Below, piece after piece: positions 62,163-64,000 of a stretch of DNA of 64,000 nt. Made by a program: the position numbers and the translations under genes. The stretch spans positions 13,113,398 through 13,177,397 of the forward strand of contig JAUJPP010000003.1 in the NCBI GenBank assembly GCA_030562195.1, given 5' to 3'. This DNA is from Nipponacmea schrenckii (taxonomy: Eukaryota; Mollusca; Gastropoda; Lottiidae). Below the pieces are notes generated by a model that searched no databases, had not been told where the DNA came from, and saw nothing but the letters and a program-made list of their open reading frames with translations. Position 1 is the stretch's first letter, and each line of letters begins with the position of its first letter.

Positions 62163-63987
62163 ATAGACCGATGATTTTTGCCTCTTTCTATTTATCGAAC
62201 GTAATTAATATTTGTAAAGATAAACAATGGCAACATTACCATGCCAGTAAAGATGGTTATATCCAATTCCTAACAGCTGATATGAAACAGCGTGTCTTGT
62301 ATTGGATCACAAAGAATGGATTTTTCTCTCTGGCTCTGGGCGGCAACAAGACGGTTGTAAATCTGTCAAAGAAATTTAGAAACGGATTAGCATACAAAGG
62401 TAATTGTTCCTTAAAATCACCTTATTTGTTTAGTTGTAATTTGCAATATGCAATAAAAACAAATGTTTCGGTGAGAAGAATTATCTTCTATTACTATTCG
62501 TTGTTTATCTACATCAAGTCGACAATTAATAAACCTTTGGTAGGACATCTATTAGATGAAGCACGTGGATATAACAACCTTTCAAACCAATACATGTTCT
62601 TTATATCAATGCACAAGTCTTGTTTGGTTTGAGGGGTAGGTATTGCTTCGAATAAATTGGTTTAGGAATGACTATCTTCTAACATAAATATTATATTTAC
62701 TCTCTAGAACACATTTGGTGTAAAATTGTTCCGATGTCGGTTTAAACTGAATAGGATGAATCAATAACGAAAATTGTGTCAGTCCCTATATATTATAGTT
62801 AGCAATTGGAGTTAATCACCCCCCATAGGAAACGATACATATTGGAAATGAAGTTCGTTTTGTTTTATTAAACAAATGTCCCAAAGCCTTCTAAAGAAAA
62901 CAGAACAAACGTGTATTTCTCTTTCCCTGCGTTCTATTTATGATTATTTTTTAATACTTAATAGCGAATACGTCATTTTCATCCAACCTGCTTCTTTCTT
63001 TAAGGATTTTTACATCGCGAGTTTATGGGAGTCATCGTATACGATGGTCAAATAATATTTGCTGAAACTAATTGGGGCTTGATAAAATTTGATGTTAAGA
63101 CCAACAGAAAACTCTTCAATTTGAAACATACTATAAAGAATTATATCCCTAGTTATACAACATTATGGATCGATATTTATGATAACGAAGTCTGGTAAGT
63201 TTTTTGTAATTTGCTATTGTAGATTTAAACAGCTTCTCACTGACACTTTGTTAAACTAATTACAGCATGTACATGAGGGGTATTGAAACTAATCAGATCA
63301 GCTATGATATTTTTCGCTTTTTCAAATTTATTTATATTTGAAATAGTCAAATAACGGACCACGAATCTTAGTGACCATGATAATTTGTCGCTCTGCTATA
63401 AATACCAGAGACCAATGATAAACCGAAATATCTGCCCTTATTCCAGCGTTATTAATATTGAAAGTTGTCGGCTGGTGTAGACACAGGATAAGTAGGGTAT
63501 GTATTGTGGGGATTTCCCGCACTTACAAATGTGCAGATATTTCAATCTCATTTATTAAAATCGGATCCGTCAAATCCGGATATATTCGAAAAGATGGATT
63601 CACAAAGATAGAACGGACCAAACAAGCCGATGTTACTATCTTGATCTTTTATAACACAACACAACACATTATAAAATTTCAAATTTACCGTTATTAACCG
63701 CGCCTATATACATTAGGCTTTAAATTGTAATTCAGTTTGTATTGGAATGGGCCCGGTGAAGAACAGATAAGCAGATATCTTATAAATTCTAATATAAATG
63801 AAGTTGTTGTTCAGAGGTTCAATAGCTTAAATATGGAATTTGTAGCGGTTCACCGTAAGTATATCTTCAAAGAAACAACTATGTAGCTTCAACTAAGTAT
63901 GGTCTCTGCAAGCTTGTTCCTCTCTATATTTTAGAAGAAATTATTTTGGATGTACATCACATTTCTCGGGTTAAACTGCAAATCTGA
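62163..63987 (+). CDS. YWTD (LDL-receptor class B) beta-propeller protein, 3' exons
   Basis: Exons 62163-62399, 63005-63194, 63736-63854 and probably 63935-63987 (TGA), with matching phases. The first has the look of an LRP-type propeller entry (RPMIFASFYLSNVINI) and the blade core RVLYWITKNGFFSLAL. The second has QIIFAETNWGLIKFDV. The third has CLYWNGPGEEQISRYLINS. These are YWTD-like blades (YWxx / Ixr) of extracellular receptors and secreted ligand-binding proteins. Only about 200 residues are present, roughly three to four blades rather than six, so either the protein is a short secreted form, the gene is decaying, or the last exon is mis-assigned. Exon 62163 begins mid-codon, so at least one 5' exon (signal peptide expected) lies upstream in the repeat-rich DNA. 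Exact family not recognised. Confidence 0.7.
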
Positions 63988-64000
63988 ATGAAGTGAATAT

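Overview
The window is eukaryotic nuclear DNA: AT-rich, with genes split into small exons bounded by GT..AG introns and long tracts of transposon-derived sequence. Gene content (NUDT18, POLR3D, YARS2 and WBP2 homologues, YWTD/LDLR-B exons) is animal. The abundance of dispersed ~160-bp satellite-carrying elements and invertebrate-type DNA transposons suggests a lophotrochozoan, most likely a mollusc such as a gastropod. That taxonomic call is inference.

The left half (1-38 kb) is gene-bearing. In order it holds the 5' two exons of a NUDT18-like Nudix hydrolase (minus), an unrecognised 445-aa protein with an N-myristoylation signal (minus), POLR3D/RPC4 of RNA polymerase III (plus, 9 exons, 368 aa), mitochondrial tyrosyl-tRNA synthetase YARS2 (minus, 13 exons, 466 aa), WBP2 (minus, 7 exons, 259 aa), a small coiled-coil exon (plus) and a two-pass membrane protein with PPxY motifs (minus, 211 aa). 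Exon phases close in every multi-exon model. POLR3D and YARS2 are tail to tail, with 261 bp between stop codons. Each has one intron swollen by a copy of the same satellite-carrying element. NUDT18 and POLR3D also lie close together on human 8p21.3, so this may be ancient linkage.

The middle (39-54 kb) is accessory DNA: a Penelope-like reverse transcriptase fragment, a 525-bp TTAA-flanked MITE, a broken psq-type (pogo/Tigger-like) DNA-binding exon, and two large arrays of a 21-bp (7-codon) minisatellite in opposite orientation. The arrays flank a ~3.4-kb spacer with an atypical homeodomain exon and a stretch of evidently corrupted base calling. The right array is part of a 1,808-bp higher-order repeat present three times. 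Each copy carries a 64-codon, phase 0/0 exon-like ORF.

The right part (55-64 kb) is a nest of repeats: ~160-bp satellite, a TGTTTATATG inverted-repeat element, a hAT-like MITE with an exact 8-bp target duplication, a core-deleted Tc1-type transposase and another MITE. It ends with the exons of a YWTD (LDL-receptor class B) protein on the plus strand.

The most unusual material is the inverted pair of 7-codon arrays with the amplified symmetric exon. Whether these are translated (Thr-rich, mucin-like) or are simply satellite DNA that stays open because 21 is divisible by 3 cannot be settled from sequence alone.
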